From positions 1-33,616 of IMG/VR virus record IMGVR_UViG_3300028909_000051: DNA of 33,616 bases; one strand, given 5' to 3'. This DNA comes from a virus. Every line of letters starts with the position of its first letter. Position 1 is the stretch's first letter. Positions 1 to 5,440 of the stretch are shown here, in pieces. The position numbers were made by a program, and so were the translations under genes. The notes beneath the pieces are model-generated. The model searched no databases. It saw nothing but the letters and a program-made list of their open reading frames with translations, and was not told the origin of the DNA.

Positions 1-408
1 ATCGATGTCCTCTTGGACCTCGGGACTGATCTCGAACTTGACCACGAAGATCTTGAGGGTCGGCTCCCAGTCGACGAGATCTGCCAGCACAGCCTTGAGC
101 AGCATATCAGCGACGACTTGGGCGTCATTGAAGTGGTGGTACAAGAGTCCCACCAGGGTCTGGATGTTGGCTCTCTTGTGAAGAGCCATCTGAACCAGCA
201 GGTCCAAACCAAAGCTCACGGGGATCTCCGACGAGATCAGGAAATCCGTGAAATTGGCTTCCTCGCAGTTCTGAAACTCAGCCTTGATGCGAGGGATCGT
301 CTGGTTCTTGGAATAGAGGCGCTCAAGCTCGATCTGATGAGCCACCAGCGTCTTCTGCGTGTCAGTCGGAGCAACCTCCAACTCTTCGCACTGCATCTCG
401 GTGTCCAT
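1..408 (-). CDS. Probable N4-type RNA polymerase subunit (RNAP1/gp15-like), N-terminal part, cut by window edge
   Basis: The reading frame runs from an ATG at 408 to the left edge with no stop, giving 136 residues of a longer protein. The visible part is a helical N-terminal region ending in segments such as VADMLLKAVLADLVDWEP and FVVKFEISPEVQEDID. I recall this pattern from N4-like phages just before the T7-like 'LPMVV' region of their RNA polymerase subunit, and it resembles the N-terminal domain of single-subunit polymerases. In N4, RNAP1 and RNAP2 transcribe middle genes and follow gp14, which matches the gp14-like gene upstream here. The catalytic motifs lie outside the window, so the assignment is from family memory and position only. 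It starts 11 bases after the preceding gene stops. Confidence 0.5.
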   Translation of the reverse strand, partial: MDTEMQCEELEVAPTDTQKTLVAHQIELERLYSKNQTIPRIKAEFQNCEEANFTDFLISSEIPVSFGLDLLVQMALHKRANIQTLVGLLYHHFNDAQVVADMLLKAVLADLVDWEPTLKIFVVKFEISPEVQEDID

Positions 409-419
409 GGTTTCTCTCT

Positions 420-692
420 CTAAAGTTTGAGGAAAGCGTTCAGGTCTCGGCCAGTCTGAGTCTGGCCAGGATTTTTGGGAGTCTGGTCCTTGGCCGGCAC
501 TCCGGCCCAGCCGGTGACCTTGTGGGAAGGTTCGCCGTCGCTGGAGCATCGATAGAATTCGAAGGTGCCTTTGGCCTCTTCCATCCAGCAGTAATAGAAT
601 CGGTTACCTTCGAAGGTCCGATAGAACATGACACGACAGAACCCATTGTCTTCGTGCAAGAATGTGAGTTTGTCAGGTTCTGCGGAGGCCAT
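420..692 (-). CDS. Hypothetical early protein, 90 residues
   Basis: I do not recognise this family. The protein is small, soluble and rich in aromatic residues (FYYCWMEEAKGTFEFYRCSS near residues 32-50), with no membrane segment or signal peptide. The start ATG is preceded by AAGGA at a normal distance inside the stretch GAACCAAGGA. That same leader recurs before a mini-ORF at 3519-3548, and in a variant before the gene at 5813. It sits between the thioredoxin-like gene and the polymerase-like gene in the leftward operon. Confidence 0.75.
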   Translation of the reverse strand: MASAEPDKLTFLHEDNGFCRVMFYRTFEGNRFYYCWMEEAKGTFEFYRCSSDGEPSHKVTGWAGVPAKDQTPKNPGQTQTGRDLNAFLKL

Positions 693-706
693 GTTCTTTC
701 CTTGGT

Positions 707-952
707 TCAGGGAGTGATGTCGGAGATCCAGCGCTTCAGAGCAGGGAGTGTGGTGATCCCAGTGCCGACGATGCCCTTCTCGGGTTCGACGACAGTGGGT
801 AGGGATCGCACCCCATATTTCTGAGCAGCTTCTGAGTTCTGCTCCAGGTCGAGGTACTCGAAGAAGTGAGGGCTATCGCCGTCAGCTTCGATGGCTCTCC
901 AGAGCGCCTTGCAGCTGGAGCACCAGGTGGCGCCGAAGATGAGAATTTTCAC
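707..952 (-). CDS. Thioredoxin/glutaredoxin-fold protein
   Basis: This is an 81-residue thioredoxin-fold protein. It starts KILIFGATWCSSCK, so the CxxC redox pair (WCSSC) follows the first beta strand, and the cis-proline motif SLPT lies near residue 52. It is shorter than host thioredoxin (about 105 residues), as is common for phage glutaredoxin/thioredoxin-like proteins that supply electrons to ribonucleotide reductase or regulate redox-sensitive partners. A longer frame extends upstream, but the GTG at 952 fits better: it overlaps the previous stop as GTGA and gives a canonical fold without an unrelated N-terminal extension. The partner is unknown because no reductase lies in the window. 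Confidence 0.85.
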   Translation of the reverse strand: MKILIFGATWCSSCKALWRAIEADGDSPHFFEYLDLEQNSEAAQKYGVRSLPTVVEPEKGIVGTGITTLPALKRWISDITP

Positions 953-1221
953 GATTGGATGTCCTTCCAATATTTCGCGAGGGTCTCCTCGGTATAAGGC
1001 TTCCAATACTCGCAGGACTCTTTGTGAAGACGATCCTTTGCATAAACACAATCTGAACGAGTGTTCGTATCTATGACGCACCCATCAGGTTCAGTGCCTG
1101 GCTTCATCGAGAAGAGATCGCAGAAGCACCCATGCTTGACGCCTGTTGGACCTATGACGATCCAGCCGGCCTCACGAAGCAGCTTGGCAGCTGCTTCTTC
1201 TTCAGTGGTCGGAAGTCTCAT
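949..1221 (-). CDS. Hypothetical protein, 90 residues
   Basis: Family not recognised. The N-terminus (PTTEEEAAAKLLREAGW) looks like a short helix of the kind seen in small winged or arm-like DNA-binding folds, followed by a cysteine-containing part (CFCDLF, CVID, CVYAKD, CEYW). Five cysteines in 90 residues could bind metal, but the spacing does not match a standard finger. It overlaps its neighbours on both sides by four bases (ATGA upstream, GTGA downstream), so it is translationally coupled within the leftward operon. Confidence 0.75.
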   Translation of the reverse strand: MRLPTTEEEAAAKLLREAGWIVIGPTGVKHGCFCDLFSMKPGTEPDGCVIDTNTRSDCVYAKDRLHKESCEYWKPYTEETLAKYWKDIQS

Positions 1222-1505
1222 GGGAGCTCCAAGGTGATCGGGACGACTTGCATGTCGTTGATGTCACGACTGGGAACGGGACGGATTTGCCCATTCCAGG
1301 CGCCTTCATCGGACTGATAGCGACCTCGTACCCAGCAGCGCAGAGCTCCCTGAGCATCTTTAGCTGTCCGAAAGACTCGAGGGAGATCGTTGGCTTCTGG
1401 CTTTCCTGGCTCATAAGCCGTGCTGCCACGTCCAGACTGGCAATAGCCCATGAGGAGATAGTTCCCCGTAGGCATATGTCGAATGGCAAACATCGAGATG
1501 ATCAT
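1218..1505 (-). CDS. Hypothetical protein, 95 residues
   Basis: Family not recognised. The sequence looks like a small soluble alpha/beta protein (MFAIRHMPTGNYLL at the start, then RVFRTAKDAQGALRCWVRGRY). The motif of a parameter-reading strand followed by 'FRTAKDAQ' is common in small phage proteins of unknown role. The start at 1505 is supported by GAGGTG a few bases upstream and by an ATGA overlap with the preceding stop. A rival frame of equal length (1202-1489) is a shadow without coupling. Confidence 0.75.
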   Translation of the reverse strand: MIISMFAIRHMPTGNYLLMGYCQSGRGSTAYEPGKPEANDLPRVFRTAKDAQGALRCWVRGRYQSDEGAWNGQIRPVPSRDINDMQVVPITLELP

Positions 1506-1777
1506 GACTTGATCACCTCTTGAACCAAGGAAGGGAGCACACTCACTTGGGTGTAGTAATCCGTCTTGGGGTAATTCACACGAAGAGTGGGACTTACTAT
1601 CGCAACGATGACATTGTCATCGTAATCAACGATGGTGACTTCCCCATGCTGGGTGATGAATGTCAGAGCCTTCCGAATAGCCTGGGCTAGAGTGCCTTTG
1701 ATCGAGCCGATCTTGGCGGTTCGAGAGGACCAAGCTGCGTTCTTGGCTGGTCTGGTGAAGCAGTAGCGCTTGATCAT
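1502..1777 (-). CDS. Hypothetical protein, 91 residues
   Basis: Family not recognised. The N-terminal half is basic (MIKRYCFTRPAKNAAWSSR), and the C-terminal half reads as beta strands (EVTIVDYDDNVIVAIVSP). There is no membrane segment. It is coupled by ATGA overlaps to the genes before and after it, so it is a member of the same polycistronic early unit. Confidence 0.72.
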   Translation of the reverse strand: MIKRYCFTRPAKNAAWSSRTAKIGSIKGTLAQAIRKALTFITQHGEVTIVDYDDNVIVAIVSPTLRVNYPKTDYYTQVSVLPSLVQEVIKS

Positions 1778-1971
1778 AGCACTCTCTCAAGAGCACCATT
1801 GACCCACTTGTAGTTCACTCGCTCATTGACCTCGACAGCACGAGAGTCAGTGACTGTGGTCCAACGCCACATGAGAGCTTTGGCATTGTCCTCGGCTTCC
1901 TGCTTGGTCTCGAAGACCAGCGCATTGCGAGAGAACTTGCCGTCCACCTCGACTTCAGGCTTCCAAGCCAT
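1774..1971 (-). CDS. Hypothetical protein, 65 residues
   Basis: This small protein starts MAWKPEVEVDGKFSRNALVF. The pattern 'NALVFETKQEAEDNAKALMWRWTTV' (shown here as a description of residues 16-40) resembles small phage proteins with a strand-helix-strand layout. An open frame reaches further upstream to 2262, but that part runs through the gp14-like gene in another frame. The ATG at 1971 overlaps the gp14-like stop codon as TGATG, which decides the start. Function unknown. Confidence 0.72.
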   Translation of the reverse strand: MAWKPEVEVDGKFSRNALVFETKQEAEDNAKALMWRWTTVTDSRAVEVNERVNYKWVNGALERVL

Positions 1972-2354
1972 CAGACGCTCCCCCAGTAGACCCGACCGTC
2001 GCCGAGGATCTGAGCCCACATGCTGTCGAACTCGCAGTTCTTGGGCGCCTCCATGAACATCGGAGCGATCTCGGTGGCTTTGAAGCCGGCCAGGCCACAG
2101 CCGATCTGCGTCACCCTGAAGGTGAGTTTGCGGTGACCATGAGCGAAGGCGATGAAGCCCTGCACGTACTGATGCACCCGCTTGATTGGGAGCGTTTCGA
2201 GGTTCTCGTCCTTGGTGGGAATGGCGAAGCTTTCGCCCATGTGCCCATAGCTGAAGCCCCATCGGGCTCCATGCTTCTTGTAGGCTTCAGCAGCTGCGCC
2301 AGCTCCATGAACTCCCGCTTCATTGCTTCCGAATACGAACACGCTTTTCGGCAT
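1971..2354 (-). CDS. N4 gp14-like conserved phage protein (macro-domain-like, A1S_2505-type)
   Basis: The 127-residue product begins KSVFVFGSNEAGVHGAGAA and carries GESFAIPTKDENLETLP and VTQIGCGLAGFKATEIAPMF. These blocks mark a widespread phage family, often annotated as A1S_2505-type non-structural protein or N4 gp14, with a macro-domain-like glycine-rich nucleotide pocket (FGSN, GAGAA, GCGLAG). The biochemical role is not established. A frame extension of 54 residues upstream is rejected: the ATG at 2354 has AAGGAA eight bases before it. It overlaps the preceding zinc-finger-like gene by 35 bases. In N4, gp14 lies directly before the RNA polymerase genes, in agreement with the gene at the left edge. 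Confidence 0.82.
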   Translation of the reverse strand: MPKSVFVFGSNEAGVHGAGAAAEAYKKHGARWGFSYGHMGESFAIPTKDENLETLPIKRVHQYVQGFIAFAHGHRKLTFRVTQIGCGLAGFKATEIAPMFMEAPKNCEFDSMWAQILGDGRVYWGSV

Positions 2355-2532
2355 CTTGGTTGTTCCTTTTTTCAATGAATTCGAGGGTTTGTCGGGATCT
2401 CTCAGCCACAACGCAGAAGCTGTGTGCGGTGAAGAGCTTGGTGTAATCTTGGGGAGAGCCGCCATATCGAGCAGCTCTCTCGGAGGCCGAGGGAACGAGA
2501 TGGATCTCAGTTCCACAGAGCTTGCATTTCAT
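2320..2532 (-). CDS. Small CxxC protein, 70 residues (possible zinc binder)
   Basis: The protein starts MKCKLCGTEIHLVPS and has HSFC near residue 37-40, giving a CxxC pair plus a His/Cys pair that could form a compact zinc site. The C-terminal third is basic and helical (ERSRQTLEFIEKRNNQDAEKRVRIRKQ as residues 44-70), typical for nucleic-acid binding. The start overlaps the upstream stop as ATGA. Its 3' end overlaps the gp14-like gene by 35 bases. No family name is justified. Confidence 0.7.
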   Translation of the reverse strand: MKCKLCGTEIHLVPSASERAARYGGSPQDYTKLFTAHSFCVVAERSRQTLEFIEKRNNQDAEKRVRIRKQ

Positions 2533-2873
2533 AACGATTCTAACTTGTAGAATCCGGACCTGAAAGAGCTGACGCCGGCATACGTGTAGCGTTTCTGGCG
2601 CTGCTTTCGAGGAGGCAATACGAAGACCTTAGCTCTCCAGCCTTGGCCTTTGCCGTTGCCTTCGATGATCTTCATGATCCGGACACGTCGACCATCCTGG
2701 GCAACCCAGAGACTGTCGATCTCGGGTTGAGGATTGAAGTATTTGTCCTGCTCGATGATCGCTGCATCGAGGTTCGAGGGATAAGCGCCATGCTCATCCA
2801 GGATCTTTACTGGGCCACTCATGGCCTCGTATTTGTCCCAGAAGTTGGGCTCTGTCTTACTGAGAGTGCTCAT
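2529..2873 (-). CDS. Hypothetical protein, 114 residues
   Basis: Family not recognised. The middle (SLWVAQDGRRVRIMKI) and the basic C-terminal part (VFVLPPRKQRQKRYTYAG) suggest a small beta-barrel that may bind nucleic acid, but there is no diagnostic motif. It is coupled by ATGA overlaps at both ends. It belongs to the same leftward operon that starts at 3067. Confidence 0.72.
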   Translation of the reverse strand: MSTLSKTEPNFWDKYEAMSGPVKILDEHGAYPSNLDAAIIEQDKYFNPQPEIDSLWVAQDGRRVRIMKIIEGNGKGQGWRAKVFVLPPRKQRQKRYTYAGVSSFRSGFYKLESL

Positions 2874-3067
2874 GTTCCAGGCTCCTCCTTCATGAGTTCA
2901 GGAATGTCGACCTCACGGACGATCTCATAAACGTCAATATCGTTGAAGTTACACGCCTGTGCGAAATGCCTTTTGAGATGCACTTTGAGTTCGTCAATAG
3001 TCTCAACGTAAGTAATTGCCACCCCCTCGTAAGGGATATACTCGTGAATTTGATAGGTGGTGCTCAT
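2870..3067 (-). CDS. Hypothetical protein, 65 residues, first gene of the leftward operon
   Basis: This is a small acidic protein (MSTTYQIHEYIPYEGVAITY at the start; residues 41-65 rich in D/E). Family not recognised. The best ribosome-binding site (AAAGGAG) is about 23 bases upstream, too far for this ATG, but well placed for a five-codon mini-ORF (ATG at 3085, reading MGLGK). The stop of that mini-ORF overlaps this start as ATGA, so this gene is probably translated by coupling to the mini-ORF. Confidence 0.72.
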   Translation of the reverse strand: MSTTYQIHEYIPYEGVAITYVETIDELKVHLKRHFAQACNFNDIDVYEIVREVDIPELMKEEPGT

Positions 3068-3385
3068 TTGCCGAGTCCCATGCTAAAGCTCCTTTGGGAT
3101 ATATTGAATGAGAGTTGAGCAGTTTACCCTGTTGCTCAGCAGCTTTGCCATCATCTGTGGTGCTTTTAAGCGCCCTTGCCAGTGTCCGGACTCCGTTCAT
3201 GGCTACGCTATGCGTGTCTGCCGTGGATAGGATGCTCTTCGACCTGGGCTAATGCTGATGTGGACTTGATTACCTAGCTAAAGGTTCTGTGATGGTGATC
3301 AGGAGCGTACACTGTCCGCAGACTTCCAGACCTGGAGAGATACTTAGATCTCTCGAAGGTGCTGCGATCATACAGTGTTCACTTA

Positions 3386-3443
3386 GCCGGGCTCACCCCG
3401 GCACGGCGGAACGCCAAGTCACATTCTTTCCTCTGGGTTCATG
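3386..3443 (-). repeat. Hairpin/mini-ORF element, copy A
   Basis: The plus strand shows the stem GCCGGG / CCCGGC (3386-3391, 3397-3402) around the loop CTCAC. Read on the minus strand, a ribosome-binding site (GAGGAA) precedes a nine-codon frame that starts GTG ACT TGG (3422) and stops with TGA inside the hairpin loop (3393). Copy B, 126 bases away, keeps the loop, the flank and the frame while the stem bases differ in pairs. Confidence 0.65.
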
Positions 3444-3510
3444 TGCCTGTGCGTTAGCAGGCGGTCTGACGCTGTTCTCAAGATCGCTTTTTGTCGCTTC
3501 TCTGCGTTTA

Positions 3511-3568
3511 AGCTGGGCTCACCCCAGCTCGGTACACGCCCAAGTCATGGTTAGTTCCTTGGTTCATG
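3511..3568 (-). repeat. Hairpin/mini-ORF element, copy B
   Basis: The stem AGCTGGG / CCCAGCT (3511-3517, 3523-3529) encloses the same CTCAC loop as copy A. On the minus strand AAGGAA precedes a nine-codon frame, ATG ACT TGG at 3548 to TGA at 3519 (reading MTWACTELG), again ending in the loop. Relative to copy A, a C-G pair is replaced by T-A, a compensatory change that argues for a selected RNA or DNA structure. Confidence 0.65.
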
Positions 3569-3666
3569 GCGACTCGACAGGCTTTAGGTGCATCTCCGCT
3601 AAGATAGCTGAAAAGTTCAACTTAGCTTTTAGATAGTTGAGGGATGCCCTTTAACCTATCGGAGAC

Positions 3667-3702
3667 AAAAAAGAACAGGAGAGATCCCGAAGGATCCCCC
3701 CT
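3667..3702 (-). terminator. Strong rho-independent terminator of the early operon
   Basis: On the minus strand an 11-bp stem (AGGGGGGATCC with GGATCTCTCCT, two G-U pairs) is capped by the stable UUCG tetraloop. It is followed by GTTCTTTTTT. It lies directly behind the stop codon of the 139-residue gene at 3711-4130. Confidence 0.93.
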
Positions 3703-3710
3703 GTGTTGTG

Positions 3711-4130
3711 TCAGTCGACGAGCGCGAGCTTGCGACGGAACGGATTTTCGCTGGGAGCGACAGGCGTCACTTCGCCATTCGCACGCCGGATCTGGATCTG
3801 GAGCCCACCGGCTTCGCCGATGATCTTGTCTTCGCCCGGCGCCAAGCCCTTGCAGGCTTCCATGACCTGATCGAGCAGATCATTCCGAGCGCCCTGGAAC
3901 GCAGCGAAGTTGACGTTCCTCGAGGTCGTGGTGAGTTTCTCCTGCGTGTCCAACGGGATACCCGTTGGCAGCGACACGAAGCGCTGTTCGGTGCCCTCGT
4001 CGGTCTCGTAGTCGACCACGTAGCCGATGTTCATCCAGAACTCAGCCTTGGGCCGATCGTCGGTCTGCTGGGAAGGCGTCTTCACTCCAGCGAACTTCTC
4101 GCCGAAGGTCTTCGAAACGGTGATTGCCAT
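3711..4130 (-). CDS. Conserved phage early protein with the FVSLPTGIPLDT motif
   Basis: The 139-residue product is soluble and contains the blocks KAEFWMNIGYVVDYETD and RFVSLPTGIPLDTQEKL, a pattern I recall from many unrelated phage genomes where it is annotated only as conserved hypothetical. The arrangement of short strands suggests a small beta-rich fold, and a single-strand DNA-binding role has to remain a guess. A frame extension of 30 residues upstream is rejected because the ATG at 4130 has AAGGAG nine bases before it. It is the last gene before a strong terminator, and a candidate early promoter hairpin (4169-4188) lies 43 bases upstream, so it is probably abundant early in infection. 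Confidence 0.85.
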   Translation of the reverse strand: MAITVSKTFGEKFAGVKTPSQQTDDRPKAEFWMNIGYVVDYETDEGTEQRFVSLPTGIPLDTQEKLTTTSRNVNFAAFQGARNDLLDQVMEACKGLAPGEDKIIGEAGGLQIQIRRANGEVTPVAPSENPFRRKLALVD

Positions 4131-4168
4131 TGCACTAAGCTCCTTATGAGCAAACCGGGGAACATTCC

Positions 4169-4188
4169 CCACACACGCCGAAGGCGTG
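4169..4188 (-). promoter_or_regulatory. Candidate N4-type hairpin promoter (TTC-loop hairpin followed by TGTGG)
   Basis: Read on the minus strand: CACGCC-TTC-GGCGTG followed at once by TGTGGGGAAT. The same layout (six-base-pair stem, TTC loop, TGTGG, AAT) occurs at 5489-5508, each time about 43-54 bases before the start of a leftward gene. N4 virion RNA polymerase uses promoters made of a 5-7 bp stem with a three-base loop. A second small hairpin (GGGGAA/TTCCCC, 4157-4170) lies just downstream. Confidence 0.5.
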
Positions 4189-4249
4189 AGCCACAAAACG
4201 AAGCACAAGCGTTGACTCATGCTCCGCTTAATCCAAGAAACGGCTTACG

Positions 4250-4435
4250 CTAGTCTAAGCGCACATAGCGCTTGATCTTGGTCATACGCTCGTTGAGCAC
4301 CCGATCAGCTTCATGCTTAGCTCGGATCTCTCGCTCGCCTGTGATCCAGTCGATGAAGAGTTCGACCAAAGTGGGCTTATGCTCCACTTCAGTTATGTTG
4401 AATTTGGTCACCAAGTGATCGATGTATTGGCCCAT
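4250..4435 (-). CDS. Hypothetical small early protein, 61 residues
   Basis: The protein starts MGQYIDHLVTKFNITEVEHK and is predicted to be helical and charged (residues 25-61 contain WITGEREIRAKHEADRVLNE). Family not recognised. The ATG at 4435 is chosen over one 19 codons upstream because GGAG lies eight bases before it. It starts five bases after the stop of the small membrane protein gene and shares its transcript. Confidence 0.7.
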   Translation of the reverse strand: MGQYIDHLVTKFNITEVEHKPTLVELFIDWITGEREIRAKHEADRVLNERMTKIKRYVRLD

Positions 4436-4440
4436 TGGGA

Positions 4441-4593
4441 TTACTCCATGAGTAGGTCGTGACAACGTGAAATGCTGTTGGTTTCCATGCACTTGGCCAT
4501 AGACTTGCCTCCATCATCACAGATGCACAGGGTGATGGTGATGAGTGAGACGATGATCATCAGGTAGCTGACGCCGCAGATGTATGGACGCAT
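4441..4593 (-). CDS. Small membrane protein, 50 residues
   Basis: The sequence MRPYICGVSYLMIIVSLITI followed by TLCICDD forms one hydrophobic segment at about residues 4-25. A short cysteine-containing hydrophilic tail follows (KCMETNSISRC). The ATG at 4593 has GGGAG eight bases upstream, while an earlier ATG 13 codons upstream has none. It may be a membrane-active early protein, but no family can be named. It follows another small membrane protein gene after 16 bases. Confidence 0.65.
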   Translation of the reverse strand: MRPYICGVSYLMIIVSLITITLCICDDGGKSMAKCMETNSISRCHDLLME

Positions 4594-4609
4594 TGGCGTC
4601 ACTCCCAAG

Positions 4610-4774
4610 TTAAATCTGTGAATTAGACTCATGTTTAGAGTCGGACTTGTCCGGAAACAGGGATTTCCAGAATACTTTCATCACGATGAACTCGACGATG
4701 TTCACGATGATGTAGATGAGCAGCCAGTGAAGCCAGAGCTTAAGCCTGAGCAGCCCAGCTAGTGAGTCAAGCAT
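4610..4774 (-). CDS. Small membrane protein, 54 residues (easily missed)
   Basis: The frame reads ATG CTT GAC TCA from 4774 to a TAA at 4610. The product begins MLDSLAGLLRLKLWLHWLLI, continues YIIVNIVEFIVMKVFWK as one long hydrophobic segment (about residues 12-36), and ends in a polar tail (FPDKSDSKHESNSQI). GAGG lies six bases before the start. With the next gene it forms a pair of tiny single-span membrane proteins inside the early operon. Candidate roles are superinfection exclusion or membrane modulation. Both are inference. Confidence 0.68.
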   Translation of the reverse strand: MLDSLAGLLRLKLWLHWLLIYIIVNIVEFIVMKVFWKSLFPDKSDSKHESNSQI

Positions 4775-4824
4775 GGCTTACCTCAAGTTATGTTGGGTTA
4801 TCGGATGGATATAGGATCACGATG

Positions 4825-4953
4825 AATCGTGATAGTCATTCGGTGAGTGGACATGAGTTGAATCATGATAGTCAACTGGGATAGCGAGACAGATGCAAGG
4901 CTCAGTCTCTAGCCATCCCCATTCACTCACACCTAATGCAATCATGATAGTCA
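4825..4953 (+). repeat. Three iteron-like copies of AATCRTGATAGTCA
   Basis: Copies lie at 4825-4838 (AATCGTGATAGTCA), 4861-4874 and 4940-4953 (both AATCATGATAGTCA). The core ATCATGAT is itself a palindrome. Copies 1 and 2 are also flanked by short complementary arms (TGA/TCA, and AGTTGA/TCAACT at 4856-4877), so each could fold into a hairpin with the repeat in the loop. Confidence 0.75.
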
Positions 4954-4980
4954 CTCACACTCAGGTGAGCAGACACAGAG

Positions 4981-5039
4981 TGACCTATCGCTTGAGTCGA
5001 AGACCATGATCACTCCGTGATCATGACCTATCGCTCGAG
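4981..5039 (-). promoter_or_regulatory. GGA-loop hairpin flanked by a direct repeat (candidate early promoter or origin element)
   Basis: Read on the minus strand the centre (5006-5024) is ATGATCAC-GGA-GTGATCAT, an 8-bp stem with a three-base loop. It is flanked by two copies of TGACCTATCGCTYGAG (plus strand, 4981-4996 and 5024-5039, one mismatch). From memory of the N4 literature, one of the N4 virion polymerase promoters also has a GGA loop. It lies about 230 bases before the first membrane-protein gene of the early operon. Confidence 0.45.
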
Positions 5040-5092
5040 ATGAATGGACTCACCCACCCTTGCGAGGTGAGTGAGCCACTGTTGTCTTGGCC

Positions 5093-5440
5093 TCAAGCAG
5101 CCTTGAGTCTGGCAGCAGCCGAGTCCGGCTTGCGCAGGATCTTGCTGTACCGATCATGAGCCTGCTCGTAGTGGAACCGATGACGCTCGGACTTGGCGAT
5201 GAACGTCTCCACCTCCAGGTCAATGGCCGTCTGTTCCATTGCCTTCTCTTCGATGAGGCGATCAATGAAGGTTTCATTGTCCGCAATGATGCGAGACTGC
5301 TGGTTGAGGGCAGCTTGCTCCACGAAGGCATTGGCCATGCCGATCGAAGTGCTGACTGCGTTGAGCGCACCAGTCACCGTGGTAGCAGCAGTGCTGACAG
5401 TGTCGAGCACAGTTCCGAACGTGAGGCGAGCAGTTGCCAT
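5093..5440 (-). CDS. Hypothetical early protein, 115 residues, helical
   Basis: The product starts MATARLTFGTVLDTVSTAAT. It has a small-residue-rich N-terminal part (about residues 10-40, weakly amphipathic), followed by a long charged helical region (RLIEEKAMEQTAIDLEVE and onward) ending in a basic tail. Family not recognised. The ATG at 5440 (GGAG nine bases upstream) is preferred to an upstream ATG 18 codons earlier, which lies beyond the hairpin flank. A candidate promoter hairpin ends 53 bases upstream, which makes it the first gene of the early unit. Confidence 0.78.
   Translation of the reverse strand: MATARLTFGTVLDTVSTAATTVTGALNAVSTSIGMANAFVEQAALNQQSRIIADNETFIDRLIEEKAMEQTAIDLEVETFIAKSERHRFHYEQAHDRYSKILRKPDSAAARLKAA

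Larger units (their letters stand above)
3068..3666 (-). other. Structured non-coding region between two leftward operons
   Basis: About 600 bases hold no convincing gene. On the minus strand there is the five-codon coupled leader at 3068-3085 with AAAGGAG before it. There is a hairpin at 3335-3354 (GAGAGAT with a six-base loop). Two copies of a hairpin plus mini-ORF element start at 3386 and 3511 (listed separately), and a short inverted repeat lies near 3612-3636. The promoter of the operon 3067-1 should lie here, but I could not fix a -35/-10 pair. The frame at 3003-3200 lacks a ribosome-binding site and was not accepted. Confidence 0.6.
4775..5092. other. Intergenic region with iteron-like repeats and palindromes
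   Basis: About 320 bases without a gene. It contains three copies of AATCRTGATAGTCA (listed separately), a perfect 8-bp inverted repeat ATCACGAT/ATCGTGAT at 4816-4833, and an 8-bp hairpin with a three-base loop (5006-5024) inside a direct repeat. It also holds an ACTCACC/GGTGAGT hairpin (5049-5073) close behind the stop of the gene at 5093. Spaced repeats of this kind are typical of replication origins or of binding arrays for a repressor or activator. Confidence 0.65.

Noticed and set aside
13-423. A 136-residue plus-strand frame at the left edge
   Set aside because: The minus strand encodes the polymerase-like protein with a start and conserved blocks, and the plus-strand frame has no ribosome-binding site.
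3003-3200. A 65-residue leftward frame overlapping the first operon gene
   Set aside because: No ribosome-binding site before its ATG, and it overlaps a coupled gene in another frame. It occupies the leader region instead.
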